Positions 54,262 to 63,813 are shown, counted from the first letter of the stretch. The stretch is DNA of 64,000 nucleotides from Candidatus Gastranaerophilales bacterium (GCA_944326915.1 CALVFT010000006.1:17464-81463); one strand, 5' to 3'. Numbers and translations are program-made. Notes: generated from the sequence alone by a model not told the origin.

Positions 54262-55698
54262 TTATCCATTTTCATTGAGTTCTACTATATCTTCAGTTTC
54301 AGGAGCTAAATTTTTACCGATAGATTTTTCGAGTTGTGCTTTAGCTGAATTGTATTGATATAGTGCGTTATAATAGTTCAGTTGTGCTTGTTGATAATTT
54401 ATTTGCGCATCTTTTAATTCTGTTGGGTTTGCTTCTCCTACGCGGTATCTGCCGTAGGAAAGTTCATAGTTTTCTTTAGCTTGTTTTACTTGTAGAAGAG
54501 CTACAGGCATTTGGTTTTGTTTTTCTTGCAAAGTTAGAAATGCGTTTTGAATTTCTAAATATATTTGGTTTTGTGTATTTTTAGCGTTTGCAAGTTCTTT
54601 GTCATATAAGTATCTTGCTTCTTGAATTTCGTTTTTGATAAGCATACCGTTTATTGTTGGGAAGTTTAAATATCCACCGATGTTGTAACCGTGGTTACTT
54701 GTCCAACTTTTACCACCTATTTGAAGTTGTCCTTCAACTGATAGGGTTGGGAAATATGATTTTTTTACAAGTTTAAGGGTTTGATTTGCACTTTCTACTT
54801 TAAGTTCAGCAAGTTTAAGTTCAGGACGAGCATCTCTTGCAATATCGATAGCTTTGTTAAATGTGATACTTACTGGGTGGTATGTAAGTCTTTCTTGTAC
54901 ATTGTATTTGTCAATGAAAGGTACTCCCATTACGTTGTTAAGTTTTGCTACCGCTAAATTTACCGCGTTATCAGCTTGAATTAATTGTAATTTTGCATTA
55001 CTTAAATTAACTTCTGCTATAGTTACATCTACTTTAGGGTTCATTCCGATTTCGTAGAATGCTTTTGCCTGATTGTAGAACATTTCGAACTTATTTACAG
55101 TATCTTCTGCAACTTTTTTGTTTTCAAATGCAAATAGAAGATTGTAGTAGGCATCTTTTGTTTGGTAAATTACTTCATTTATAGTTGCACCAAGTGTTGT
55201 TTTGTATGCTTCGTAGTCCAAACGTTTTATTGTTGCTTGGTTTTGTGTAACACCAAAGTCATATAACATTTGTTGCAGAGTAATTTGACCTAGGATGAAG
55301 TAATTGAATTGTAAGTTTTGGCCTAAGGCATCTGACAATTGTAGTTGTCTAATTCTTGTATAACCAGTTTGCCAGCTTACTTGTGGAAAGTAATTTGACC
55401 AAACCTGTTTTATTCTTGCATCTGACGCTAGAATGTCGTGGAATGCTGAATTGATTTGAGGATTGTTTCCTAGAGCAAGTTCTATACATTTATCCAAGGT
55501 CATATCAATGTTTTTTTCAATACCACCTTCGATTACAAAGTCTGCTTGATCATTTGATTTTGGATGAGGCAATACAGCATCTGCTTTTGGATATTCCTTG
55601 TCATTGACCTTATTGCCAATTTCAGGTTTATCAATAGCTATTGCTTGCATTGAACTTATTCCAAGTATTAGACATAATGATATTATCTTTTTCAACAT
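54262..55698 (-). CDS. TolC-family outer-membrane efflux protein
   Basis: An outer-membrane channel protein that trimerises and forms the exit of a tripartite pump. A signal peptide (MLKKIISLCLILGISSMQAIA) is followed by TolC-type long coiled-coil segments (around 100-260 and 290-450), including QLNYYNALYQYNSAKAQLEK near the end. Its 478 residues are typical. It starts one base after the RND gene ends, completing the operon of membrane fusion protein, RND pump and outer-membrane factor. Confidence 0.88.
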   Translation of the reverse strand: MLKKIISLCLILGISSMQAIAIDKPEIGNKVNDKEYPKADAVLPHPKSNDQADFVIEGGIEKNIDMTLDKCIELALGNNPQINSAFHDILASDARIKQVWSNYFPQVSWQTGYTRIRQLQLSDALGQNLQFNYFILGQITLQQMLYDFGVTQNQATIKRLDYEAYKTTLGATINEVIYQTKDAYYNLLFAFENKKVAEDTVNKFEMFYNQAKAFYEIGMNPKVDVTIAEVNLSNAKLQLIQADNAVNLAVAKLNNVMGVPFIDKYNVQERLTYHPVSITFNKAIDIARDARPELKLAELKVESANQTLKLVKKSYFPTLSVEGQLQIGGKSWTSNHGYNIGGYLNFPTINGMLIKNEIQEARYLYDKELANAKNTQNQIYLEIQNAFLTLQEKQNQMPVALLQVKQAKENYELSYGRYRVGEANPTELKDAQINYQQAQLNYYNALYQYNSAKAQLEKSIGKNLAPETEDIVELNENG

Positions 55699-58600
55699 TT
55701 AGTTATCCTTATGATTGTGTTTATTTTTTAATTCTCTTGTATATATTTTTAAGTTTTCTATCATTACATAGAATGCCGGAACTAGGAATGTTCCGATAAA
55801 TGCTACAGCCATCATACCTCCGAATACAGTCATACCAACTGAATTACGGCTGGCTGCACCTGCACCGTGAGCAAATACCAATGGTAATAGCCCTAAAATG
55901 AATGCTATGTTAGTCATCATTACAGCACGGAATCTTAATTTTGCAGCTTGCATTGCAGCTTCTTTAATACCCATACCGCTTTCATGAGCATCTTTTGCGA
56001 ATTCAATAATCAAGATTGCCTGTTTTGTAGACAAACCAATCAGCATTACTAGACCGATTTGAGAATATATATCAAGTGAGTAACCTGATACATATTGGAA
56101 GAATAGAGCTCCTACTAAAGCGATTGGTGAAATTAGAAGTACTGCAATCGGTAACATCCAGCTTTCGTACAATCCTACTAAGAATAAATATACGAAAACG
56201 AGTGACATTGCAAGAATTGGTCCAATTTGTCCTGAAGATTCATGTTCTTGTAGTGAACTACCTGACCATGAATAACCCATATCCTTTGGAAGTACTTCTG
56301 CTGATAGTTTTTCCATTTCTTCCATTGCTTGACCGGAACTGATTCCTGATCTTGCTGATCCGTTAATTGTAATTGCAGGATACATGTTAAATCTTGTCAA
56401 ACTGTATGGCCCTACAATGTTTTTGACATCTACTACGGAAGAAAGTGGAACCATTGAACCCATTTTATTTTTTACATAGATTTTATCAATGTCACCAATT
56501 TTTTCTCTGTATGTAGAATCAGCTTGGAGGTATACACGGTAAACACGACCGTATTTGTTAAAGTCGTTAACATATAGTTTACCAAAGTAGCCTGATAGTG
56601 CACTATAAATTTCAGAAATATCTACTCCTTGTGCAAGTGCTTTATCTGCGTTTACGTTAATCATTAACTGTGGTAAGTTTGCAGTAAATGAAGTGTATAC
56701 CATTTGGAATGATGAGTTTTTATTAGCAGCTTGAATTAGTTTTTGTGCTTCATCGTATAATTCTTGAGGAGTTCTGTTTCCCTTATCAAGTAATTGATAC
56801 TCAAAACCTCCGAACATACCTAGACCAGAAATTGATGGAGGTGAGAATGATGCAATCGTTGCAGACGGATAATTTGCAAATTCTTTTTGAACTTTACTCA
56901 TTATGCTTTGTAATGATAATTCTTTGCTTTTACGTTCATTCCATTCTTTTAGTTCTGAAACGATTAATGCTGTGTTTTCTCCAGAAAAACCTACAAGTGT
57001 GATTGTGTTAGCAACACCGTCTATTTGCAATAGCCTTTTTTCTATTTCATTTGCTACAATATCAGTTCTTGATGCTGAAGAACCATCAGGAAGCTGTATT
57101 TGTGTAAATATAGCACCTTTATCTTCTGTTGGAAGGAAGCCTTTTGGTATTATGTTGAACATAAATAAGATAAATGCAATAATTGCGGCAAAAGTTGTCA
57201 AAGTAATTTTTGGTGAATCAATGAATATTTCTGCACCTTTTAAATAATTATCTCTTACTTTGTTGAACCATTCATCAAATTTTTGAATAAATTCAAAGTC
57301 TGCCTTTTCACTTCCATCTTTTAAAATCATTGAACATAATGCAGGAGCAAGAGTTAACGCTACAACAGTTGATAGACCTATTGATGATGCAATACATAGT
57401 GCAAATTGTCTAAACATTTGACCTGTAATACCTGCCATGAATGATACAGGTACAAATACTGCCATCAATACCAAAGATGTTGCCATTACTGCACCGAATA
57501 CTTCTTCCATAGTTATTTCTGCAGCTTCTCTTGGCTTTTTGCCTTCTTGAATGTGTCTTTGTGTGTTTTCCAGTACAACGATAGCATCATCTACTACCAA
57601 TCCTACTGCAAGTACTAGCGCAAACAAGATTAGCAGGTTAATTGAAAATCCGAATATACTCATGAATATGAATACACCGATTAATGATACCGGAATTGCG
57701 CAGAATGGAATAAATGCTGCTCTTGCGCTACCTAGGAACATATAAGTAACAACACCTACAAGTAGTATAGCGAGTGCAATCGCATTTATTACCTCTTTGA
57801 TAGATTCTCTTACGAATAGAGTTTCATCACGCTGAATTTTGTATTCTATTCCTTGAGGGAAACTTTTGCTTAGCTCTTCCATTTTTTTGCTTATTTTATT
57901 TGATAAATCAATCGCGTTAGCTTCTGGAAGTTGACTTATTGAAATGATTGCAGAATCTCTTCCTCCGATACGTGAGAAGAAAGAATAACTTTCTGCTCCG
58001 AGTTCTACTCTTGCGATATCTTTTAATTTTATTTGAGAACCGTCAGGTTTTGATCTTATGATAATATTTTCAAATTCTTCAGGGCTTTGTAAACGACCTT
58101 TAGTTCTCATAGTAAGCTTAATCATTTGCTTATTTTTCATTGGTTCTACACCAAGGTCACCTGCTGGAACTTGTGTGTTTTGAGTCTGTATTGCTGCATT
58201 AACTTCGCTTACTGACACACCTAAGTTTGCCATTTTACCTGCGTCAAGCCATATTCTCATAGAATAATCTGATGAGCCGAATACAGATACTTTACCTACA
58301 CCTTTAATACGTGCAAGTTCATCTTTAATATATATTGATGCATAGTTTGCAATGTATAAAGAGTCATATGTATGAGTAGGCGAATTTACAGAAATCATCA
58401 TCAAACCAGGTCCACCTGTTGATTTTTTTACAGATAGACCGTATCTTTTTACGTCCTCAGGTAGACGAGGTGTTACCAATTGTAATTGGTTTTGTACGTT
58501 TACTACGGCCATGTCTGGATCTGATCCGATTTCAAAATATAAAGTAAGTTGATATTGACCATTTTGCGATTGTGAAGACATATAAATCATATCTTCTACA

Positions 58601-58824
58601 CCGTTCAATTGTGCTTCTACAGGAGCAGCAATTGTATCTTCTACTACGTCTGAACTCGCACCTGCATATGTTGCGGTTACTACAACCTGAGGAGGTGTGA
58701 TTGATGGGTATTCTTCTAGTGGCAATGTGTTTACCATCAAAATACCTGCAAGCATAATAGCTAATGATATTACGATTGCTAATTTCGGCCTTTTTATAAA
58801 TAAGTTTCCTGATTTTTCGCTCAT
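55699..58824 (-). CDS. RND-family efflux pump, inner-membrane component (HAE1-like)
   Basis: A large proton-driven antiporter of the AcrB/MexB group (1041 residues, normal length). It has 12 expected membrane helices, the opening LEEYPSITPPQVVVTATYAG, a proton-relay pair in VLAVGLVVDDAIVVLE, and the late segment GLSTKQAILIIEFAKD. It should expel hydrophobic compounds, bile salts or dyes with the fusion protein and TolC-like protein encoded on either side. Substrate range cannot be read from sequence. Confidence 0.93.
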   Translation of the reverse strand: MSEKSGNLFIKRPKLAIVISLAIMLAGILMVNTLPLEEYPSITPPQVVVTATYAGASSDVVEDTIAAPVEAQLNGVEDMIYMSSQSQNGQYQLTLYFEIGSDPDMAVVNVQNQLQLVTPRLPEDVKRYGLSVKKSTGGPGLMMISVNSPTHTYDSLYIANYASIYIKDELARIKGVGKVSVFGSSDYSMRIWLDAGKMANLGVSVSEVNAAIQTQNTQVPAGDLGVEPMKNKQMIKLTMRTKGRLQSPEEFENIIIRSKPDGSQIKLKDIARVELGAESYSFFSRIGGRDSAIISISQLPEANAIDLSNKISKKMEELSKSFPQGIEYKIQRDETLFVRESIKEVINAIALAILLVGVVTYMFLGSARAAFIPFCAIPVSLIGVFIFMSIFGFSINLLILFALVLAVGLVVDDAIVVLENTQRHIQEGKKPREAAEITMEEVFGAVMATSLVLMAVFVPVSFMAGITGQMFRQFALCIASSIGLSTVVALTLAPALCSMILKDGSEKADFEFIQKFDEWFNKVRDNYLKGAEIFIDSPKITLTTFAAIIAFILFMFNIIPKGFLPTEDKGAIFTQIQLPDGSSASRTDIVANEIEKRLLQIDGVANTITLVGFSGENTALIVSELKEWNERKSKELSLQSIMSKVQKEFANYPSATIASFSPPSISGLGMFGGFEYQLLDKGNRTPQELYDEAQKLIQAANKNSSFQMVYTSFTANLPQLMINVNADKALAQGVDISEIYSALSGYFGKLYVNDFNKYGRVYRVYLQADSTYREKIGDIDKIYVKNKMGSMVPLSSVVDVKNIVGPYSLTRFNMYPAITINGSARSGISSGQAMEEMEKLSAEVLPKDMGYSWSGSSLQEHESSGQIGPILAMSLVFVYLFLVGLYESWMLPIAVLLISPIALVGALFFQYVSGYSLDIYSQIGLVMLIGLSTKQAILIIEFAKDAHESGMGIKEAAMQAAKLRFRAVMMTNIAFILGLLPLVFAHGAGAASRNSVGMTVFGGMMAVAFIGTFLVPAFYVMIENLKIYTRELKNKHNHKDN

Positions 58825-58876
58825 TTAATTATCCCTATTTTAATTTTTTATTACTTCTTAGATCTAATTTTATTAT

Positions 58877-58903
58877 TTTTTACTTTTTACTTTTTACTTT
58901 TTA
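58877..58903 (-). repeat. Short tandem repeat at the fusion-protein stop codon
   Basis: Three full copies of a 7-base unit (TTTTTAC on the plus strand) and a partial fourth span the stop codon of the membrane fusion gene (TTA at 58894-58896). Slippage here could shift the exact C-terminus or the spacing to the pump gene. Confidence 0.55.
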
Positions 58904-60069
58904 TTTTCTTCTTTTGTTGGTTCTGCTTTTTTTAGTTTTTCCATTTCTTCTGCAGAAACAATATTTACCGGTTTGCCTGGAGATACTTTTTGTAGACCTT
59001 CGGTAATTATGCGGTCACCTTTTTTCAAACCTTCTGATATAATCCAATTGTCTCCACTTTGTCCACTTGTTTTGATGTATACAAGTTGAGGAATATCATT
59101 TTCATCAAGTTTATACACATATTTGCCTGCTTGGTTTTCTTGAACTGCTGTAATTGGTGCAATTGGAACTAAAACCGGGTTATTTGCGTATAGTTTTACT
59201 GTGACAAATTCTCCGTGAATAAGTTCGTTATCCGGATTTTTAAATGTTGCTCTTAGGGTTACTGTACCTGTTGATTGATCAACTTTATTGTCTTGGAAAT
59301 CTTGAGTTCCTGTTATTTCATATTTTGAACCGTTACCTAATATTAATTCTACTTTTCTGTTTTTGTTATTTCCTCTGTCAGATGCTGCAAGAGATGCAAA
59401 ATCATTTGAATCAAGAGGGAATGTTACATATATCGGATCTGTACTGTTTATTGTTGTTAAAGCACCTGAAGTTGGGGTTACATAGTTTCCAACTGTAACA
59501 TTTATTATTCCTACTTTACCGTTTACAGGAGATTTTACCATTGTATATCCAAGGTTTCTGTTTGCGTCGTTATACTGTGCTTGTGCTGATGCAAGTTGAG
59601 CTCTTAGAGAATCTCTTTGTGATAGCATTTGGTCGTATTGTGATCTTGCAATGTAATCCTTTTTTACAAGTTCTGATGCACGCGCTAATTGTTTTTCTGC
59701 GTATGTTAATTGTGCTTTTAAATTTTTTACGTTAGCAGCTGCAACATTAGCGTTGTTTCTATATTCTGTTGGCTCAATCAAGAATAAAACTTGTCCTTGT
59801 TTTACTCTGTCGCCTTCTTTAAAATAACTTTTTTGAAGATATCCTGATATCCGAGCCATTACATCTACTCGATATTTTGACATTACTCTGCCAGGTGCTT
59901 CAAAGTTTCTTATAACACTTTTTTCTTGTATATCACCAACAACTACATTCGGTGCAGGCTTGTTCATCATTGCTTTGCCCTGCATAATTTGTGAAAATAC
60001 TGAAAAACCATATCTGAACGCAATTGCTGCTATAATTACTGATATGAATATAATTATATTTTTTTTCAT
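58894..60069 (-). CDS. RND efflux membrane fusion protein
   Basis: A periplasmic adaptor linking the pump to the outer-membrane channel. An N-terminal membrane helix (IIIFISVIIAAIAFRYGFSV) anchors it. The lipoyl half-motif PGRVMSKYRVDVMARISGYL, a coiled-coil hairpin with AEKQLARASELVKKDYIARS, and the second lipoyl half (GYTMVKSPVNGKVG) are visible. Its 391 residues are normal. The Lys/Glu-rich tail ends at a short tandem repeat. It is the first gene of the operon and has a consensus promoter upstream. Confidence 0.9.
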   Translation of the reverse strand: MKKNIIIFISVIIAAIAFRYGFSVFSQIMQGKAMMNKPAPNVVVGDIQEKSVIRNFEAPGRVMSKYRVDVMARISGYLQKSYFKEGDRVKQGQVLFLIEPTEYRNNANVAAANVKNLKAQLTYAEKQLARASELVKKDYIARSQYDQMLSQRDSLRAQLASAQAQYNDANRNLGYTMVKSPVNGKVGIINVTVGNYVTPTSGALTTINSTDPIYVTFPLDSNDFASLAASDRGNNKNRKVELILGNGSKYEITGTQDFQDNKVDQSTGTVTLRATFKNPDNELIHGEFVTVKLYANNPVLVPIAPITAVQENQAGKYVYKLDENDIPQLVYIKTSGQSGDNWIISEGLKKGDRIITEGLQKVSPGKPVNIVSAEEMEKLKKAEPTKEENKK

Positions 60070-60107
60070 TTCCTCTCCCTTATATATTTATTATATGTCT
60101 TAATTTA

Positions 60108-60135
60108 ATAATATTCTAAATAGCCATACTGTCAA
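60108..60135 (-). promoter_or_regulatory. Promoter of the efflux operon
   Basis: On the minus strand TTGACA (60130-60135) and TATTAT (60108-60113) are separated by 16 bases, about 40 bases before the fusion-protein start. The XRE regulator gene ends 95 bases further upstream. Confidence 0.6.
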
Positions 60136-60230
60136 TGTCTTAATATTCATTTACATTGGCTAAAACCCTTGCGGTACAAACTATAGAGAGATACACATAG
60201 AAAAATATACTTGTTGTATTTGCAACAATA

Positions 60231-60557
60231 TTAAGCTCGATTATTGTATACAGAAATAATTAAATCTTTAATAAGTCTTAATTCTTTTTCAGTTGAAATT
60301 TGTAATAGAGTGTATATTTCTTCTCGAAGTTTATTGTTTTGTCCTTTACCAAGATTAAAAAAATCATTGATGTTTATTTCAAGAACTTCTGAAATCTTTA
60401 CAAATGTTTCTATAGATGGAAATGAATTTCCATTTTCTATAGTACACATTTGACGGGGAGAAATGTCTATTTGCTCAGAAAGTTTTTCCTGTGATAATCC
60501 TTTTTCTATACGGATTTGCTTTATTTTTTTTCCAATTATTTCTTTTGTTATATCCAT
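60231..60557 (-). CDS. XRE-family transcriptional regulator
   Basis: A lambda-repressor-like helix-turn-helix protein (108 residues). The HTH covers about 9-62: GKKIKQIRIEKGLSQEKLSE, then EQIDISPRQMCTIENG. The rest is a short helical extension for dimerisation. It is divergent from the prepilin-like gene and upstream of the efflux operon on its own strand. A perfect inverted repeat lies in the 125-base gap before the prepilin-like gene, so autoregulation and control of that gene are likely. Control of the efflux operon is possible but unsupported by sequence. Confidence 0.85.
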   Translation of the reverse strand: MDITKEIIGKKIKQIRIEKGLSQEKLSEQIDISPRQMCTIENGNSFPSIETFVKISEVLEININDFFNLGKGQNNKLREEIYTLLQISTEKELRLIKDLIISVYNNRA

Positions 60558-60602
60558 ATTTACCTCAGTAAAAGTATAGAAATAACTTAACGTCTTTTTA
60601 AT

Positions 60603-60643
60603 GATATTTATATCAATAATATTGACAAATTGATATAAATATC
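60603..60643. promoter_or_regulatory. 14-bp-arm inverted repeat, candidate XRE operator
   Basis: GATATTTATATCAA (60603-60616) and its exact complement TTGATATAAATATC (60630-60643) flank a 13-base spacer that contains the -35 TTGACA of the prepilin-like gene. Each arm is itself nearly symmetric (GATAT...ATATC), so each may bind one protein dimer. Confidence 0.75.
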
Positions 60644-60650
60644 TTATACT
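60622..60650 (+). promoter_or_regulatory. Consensus promoter of the prepilin-like gene
   Basis: TTGACA (60622-60627) and TATACT (60645-60650) are 17 bases apart. The inverted repeat encloses the -35, so a bound regulator would block it. Transcription should start near 60657, about 27 bases before the ATG. Confidence 0.8.
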
Positions 60651-60683
60651 GTATATGTGGACAATTTAGAAAGGTGGATATTT

Positions 60684-61319
60684 ATGAGATTATCAAACAA
60701 GAGTGCGTTTACTTTAGCAGAAGTATTGATTACGCTTGGTATTATTGGGGTTGTTGCGGCGATGACTATGCCTACTTTGATGAATTCAACTCAAGGTGCT
60801 CAGTATAAAGCTGCATACAAAAAGGGACTATCAGCTTTATCTCAAGCTGTTACTTTGAACGTAGCATTAGATGATTACAACTTTGCTCAAGCTACTACTG
60901 GTGATGCTGCTGGAGATGCAAGTATGTACAATATATTTAAAAACAGAATGAATGTTGTAAAAACTTCTAAAACAACCACTGGTTATGATATCAAGGATGA
61001 AACAGGAAACGACTTTACACAAGGAACATCTAATTATGTTTTATTCTTTAATGATGGTATAGTTTTTTCATTCCCTACTACTGCTGCTAATTGTACTAAT
61101 GATGAAACAGTTGGTACTGTTAATTTAACAAATTGTAAAGGTTTTATAGATGTAAATGGAGAAAAGAATCCAAACAGAATTGTTAAATGTGATACAGGTT
61201 CAAAAGATAAATGTGTTGTAAAAAATCCTACAGATATATATCCAGTAGTTTTCTATGACCAAACAGTATTACCAAATTCTTGGGCTGCAAGAAATGTATT
61301 ATATGGTGATGGGAAATAG
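60684..61319 (+). CDS. Type IV prepilin-like (pseudopilin) protein
   Basis: A short positively charged leader (MRLSNKSA) is followed by a prepilin helix with FTLAEVLITLGIIGVVAAMT. The likely prepilin peptidase cut is A8|F9, with the conserved Glu at +5 (E13). After that comes a globular domain of about 170 residues with two Cys pairs (NCT/NCK and KCD/KCV regions) and a C-terminal VVFYDQTVLPNSWAARN. It should assemble into a type IV or type II secretion pseudopilus. I start it at ATG 60684, with AAAGGTGG upstream; the longer GTG start at 60657 would sit on the transcription start. Confidence 0.85.
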   Translation: MRLSNKSAFTLAEVLITLGIIGVVAAMTMPTLMNSTQGAQYKAAYKKGLSALSQAVTLNVALDDYNFAQATTGDAAGDASMYNIFKNRMNVVKTSKTTTGYDIKDETGNDFTQGTSNYVLFFNDGIVFSFPTTAANCTNDETVGTVNLTNCKGFIDVNGEKNPNRIVKCDTGSKDKCVVKNPTDIYPVVFYDQTVLPNSWAARNVLYGDGK

Positions 61320-61352
61320 AAATATTTTTTAATAAAAACCGAAACTTTTTGG

Positions 61353-61387
61353 GACCGGAAAAATCTTTTCACGCCGGTCTTTTTTTT
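61353..61387 (+). terminator. Terminator of the prepilin-like gene
   Basis: GACCGG / CCGGTC with a 15-nt loop and an 8-T run, 34 bases after the stop. Confidence 0.8.
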
Positions 61388-61395
61388 GAGAAAAC

Positions 61396-61426
61396 AAATG
61401 GTGATTTTATTATAAAATCACCATTT
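61396..61426 (-). terminator. Terminator of rdgB
   Basis: A 14-bp perfect stem AAATGGTGATTTTA / TAAAATCACCATTT with a 3-nt loop, 14 bases after the rdgB stop on the minus strand and followed by GTTTT. Confidence 0.75.
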
Positions 61427-61439
61427 TGTATAAAGAATT

Positions 61440-62018
61440 TTAATTTTCTAGTGAAAGAAAGTGGAGTACTTTTCTTAGAGCATTTCCTCTGTGAGAAATT
61501 TTATTTTTTTCTTCTTCTTTCATTTCTGCCATTGTTTTTTTAGTATTTTCTACAAGAAATACGGGGTCATAGCCAAATCCGTTTTTACCTGATTGTTCTT
61601 TTGCAATTTCTCCGTGGCATTCTCCGCGTGTTTGGAAAATTATATTTCCTTTTTCATCAAGTAATGTCATTGCGCATACAAATTTAGCTTTGCGATTTTT
61701 GCTTGAATCAATAGCGTTGAGAAGTTTGTCAATACGTGCTTGGGGAGAATCTGCATAACGAGCAGAGTGGATTCCTGGTCCTCCTTCAAGAGCTTCTACA
61801 CATAGACCTGAATCATCTGCAAGTGATATCATTTTTGTCAGTTTGTTAGCTTCTTTGGCTTTTATGTACGAATTTTCTTCAAATGTTTCACCATCTTCAA
61901 TCGGGTTGAAATTTTTTGGCGGTAGTACAAATTCGATATCACTTCTTCCGCAGCTATCAGCTATGGCTTTTAATTCTTCCACTTTGTGAGGATTCCCTGT
62001 TGCAAAAACAATTTTCAA
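61440..62018 (-). CDS. rdgB: Non-canonical purine NTP pyrophosphatase (RdgB/HAM1)
   Basis: A house-cleaning enzyme that hydrolyses dITP, ITP and XTP to monophosphates. The start MKIVFATGNPHKVEELK, the metal-binding LADDSGL (67-72), GPGIHSARYA and GFGYDPVF, and the late SHRGNALRK are all family hallmarks. Its 192 residues are normal. It follows uppS by 67 bases on the same strand. Confidence 0.94.
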   Translation of the reverse strand: MKIVFATGNPHKVEELKAIADSCGRSDIEFVLPPKNFNPIEDGETFEENSYIKAKEANKLTKMISLADDSGLCVEALEGGPGIHSARYADSPQARIDKLLNAIDSSKNRKAKFVCAMTLLDEKGNIIFQTRGECHGEIAKEQSGKNGFGYDPVFLVENTKKTMAEMKEEEKNKISHRGNALRKVLHFLSLEN

Positions 62019-62085
62019 TTTTTCCCTCCTAACTTTTACACTATTAAATCATATTTTTATGCAGAATTGAAATAAGTAACTTAGG

Positions 62086-62820
62086 CTATTTGCCAAATCT
62101 TCGATTTCTATTGTGGTATTCTTCTATTGCAAGAGCAAGAGAATTTTTATCAAATTCAGGCCAATATTGGTCAGTAACATAGATTTCTGAGTAGGCTATT
62201 TGCCAAAGCAGGTAGTTTGAAATCCTTTTTTCACCACTTGTTCTTATAAGTAGGTCTGGGTCTGGGATGTTTTGGGTGTATAAACTCTCAGAAATCATTT
62301 TTTCTGTAATATCTTCAGGTTTTATTTCTCCAAGTTGGATTCTTTTTGCAATGTTTTGTACAGCTTGAAGTATCTCTAGTCTTGAACCGTAATTGAACGC
62401 AATTTGGAAACGCACTCCTGTATTATTTTTTGTAACTTCTACAGCATTTTGTAAGATTTCTTGTAGTTTTGGATTGAGTTTTGCGAGGTCGCCAATAAAG
62501 TTGATAACTACATTTTCTTTATGCATTTCATCTAGCTCATTTTTTAATGTTTTTGCAAACAAATCCATTAGAAAATCAACTTCTTCTTGCTTTCTATTCC
62601 AGTTTTCAGTAGAAAATGCGTACACTGTTAGGTATTTTATTCCGAAATCATTGCATGCTCTAAGTGTATTTTTTAGGGCTTCTACTCCTTTTTTATGCCC
62701 AAAAGCAGACGGAAGATTTTTTTCTTTTGCCCAACGACGATTTCCATCCATAATTATTGCAATGTGTTGAAGGTTTGTAGTTTTTGTAATTTCAGATATT
62801 TTTTCTTCCAGTGTTAACAT
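62086..62820 (-). CDS. uppS: Isoprenyl transferase / undecaprenyl diphosphate synthase
   Basis: A cis-prenyltransferase making the C55 lipid carrier for peptidoglycan and LPS. Catalytic Asp25 and the GNRRW motif lie at 25-30 (IIMDGNRRWAKE), FSTENW follows, and the C-terminal LIRTSGEKRISNYLLWQ carries the pyrophosphate site. Its 244 residues are normal. AAAGGAAC precedes the ATG. It lies upstream of rdgB and is divergent from the RgpF-like gene. Confidence 0.94.
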   Translation of the reverse strand: MLTLEEKISEITKTTNLQHIAIIMDGNRRWAKEKNLPSAFGHKKGVEALKNTLRACNDFGIKYLTVYAFSTENWNRKQEEVDFLMDLFAKTLKNELDEMHKENVVINFIGDLAKLNPKLQEILQNAVEVTKNNTGVRFQIAFNYGSRLEILQAVQNIAKRIQLGEIKPEDITEKMISESLYTQNIPDPDLLIRTSGEKRISNYLLWQIAYSEIYVTDQYWPEFDKNSLALAIEEYHNRNRRFGK

Positions 62821-62872
62821 TTTTTGTTCCTTTATTTTATAATGAATTATATCATAAAATTAAGGATTTGTT

Positions 62873-63781
62873 ATGAAAAGAGCTGCAGTTTTTGCACATT
62901 TTGATAAAGATGCTATTATACAGGATTATGTTATTTACTACTTGAAAGCTTTGCGACAGCTATGTGATAAACTTGTTTTTGTATCAAGTAATAGTTTGGA
63001 TACAGATGAAGTTTTGAAAGTGGAGGGAATTGCTGATTATATTATTGCAGAAAAGCATAATGAATATGATTTTGGCTCTTATAAACGTGGCTTTTCGTTT
63101 CTTTTACATAACAATTTTTTGATTGATGTTGATGAATTAATTTTTGCAAATGATAGCTGTTATGGACCTTTTTATCCGTTGAAGAATATCTTTGATGAAA
63201 TGGATAGTAGAGATTGTGATTTTTGGGGAATAACAAAAAATAATTTTGGTTATCGTAAGAAGTTCTGTGATTTTATGAAAAAACATCCACATATCCAGAG
63301 TTATTTTATGGTATTTAAGAAAAACGTTTTTGATAGTGAGTTATTTAAATCAATTATTTTTTCTGTTAAGGAGCAGCCTAATAAAGCTTCTGTTATTAGT
63401 GATTATGAAATTGCGATAACTGAAAAACTTTTTCAAAAAGGATTTAGATTTGATACCTTTGTAGATACTAAGTTTTGGCAGGATAATGTTACTATATTTT
63501 TCTGGCGAGAAATTATTCAAAATTCAAATATGCCGTTTATAAAAAAGTCATTAATTGACTTAAAAAATACAAGTTTTACCACGGTTGATGGTTTTAGAGA
63601 AGTGATTAGTACTAAAAGCAGTTATCCTATGAATTTATTTATTATGCCAAGAGAAATTAGACGAACTGTACCTCTAGGAATTAAGATTTTTGTATTTAAA
63701 ATATTAGCGGTTACTCCTGCATTATTACGAAAATTATTTCTAAATATAGTGAATTACATTTTTCCATTTGTTAAAGATTAA
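62873..63781 (+). CDS. RgpF-like rhamnan-synthesis-family glycosyltransferase
   Basis: Residues 1-230 resemble the rhamnan synthesis F (RgpF) family of glycan-modifying enzymes, with FAHFDKDAIIQDYVIYYLKA, ADYIIAEKHNEYDFGSYKRG, LIFANDSCYGPFYPL and QSYFMVFKKNVF. The C-terminus (about 255-295) has a hydrophobic stretch that could anchor it to the inner membrane. It would add or trim sugars on a surface polymer. It is divergent from uppS, which makes the lipid carrier, an apt neighbour. A terminator follows. Confidence 0.8.
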   Translation: MKRAAVFAHFDKDAIIQDYVIYYLKALRQLCDKLVFVSSNSLDTDEVLKVEGIADYIIAEKHNEYDFGSYKRGFSFLLHNNFLIDVDELIFANDSCYGPFYPLKNIFDEMDSRDCDFWGITKNNFGYRKKFCDFMKKHPHIQSYFMVFKKNVFDSELFKSIIFSVKEQPNKASVISDYEIAITEKLFQKGFRFDTFVDTKFWQDNVTIFFWREIIQNSNMPFIKKSLIDLKNTSFTTVDGFREVISTKSSYPMNLFIMPREIRRTVPLGIKIFVFKILAVTPALLRKLFLNIVNYIFPFVKD

Positions 63782-63813
63782 TTTTATATAAAATTTTAAA
63801 TAGATAATAATAA

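Noticed and set aside
60214..60232. TTGTTG-TATTTG-CAACAA hairpin after the XRE gene.
   Set aside because: The stem is only 6 bp and there is no good T-run. It may be a weak terminator, but support is too thin.
62082..62207. A 16-base direct repeat (TAGGCTATTTGCCAAA) at 62082-62097 and 62192-62207 around the uppS end.
   Set aside because: One or a few such pairs are expected by chance in a window this AT-rich, and the two copies are read in different frames, with no sign of insertion.
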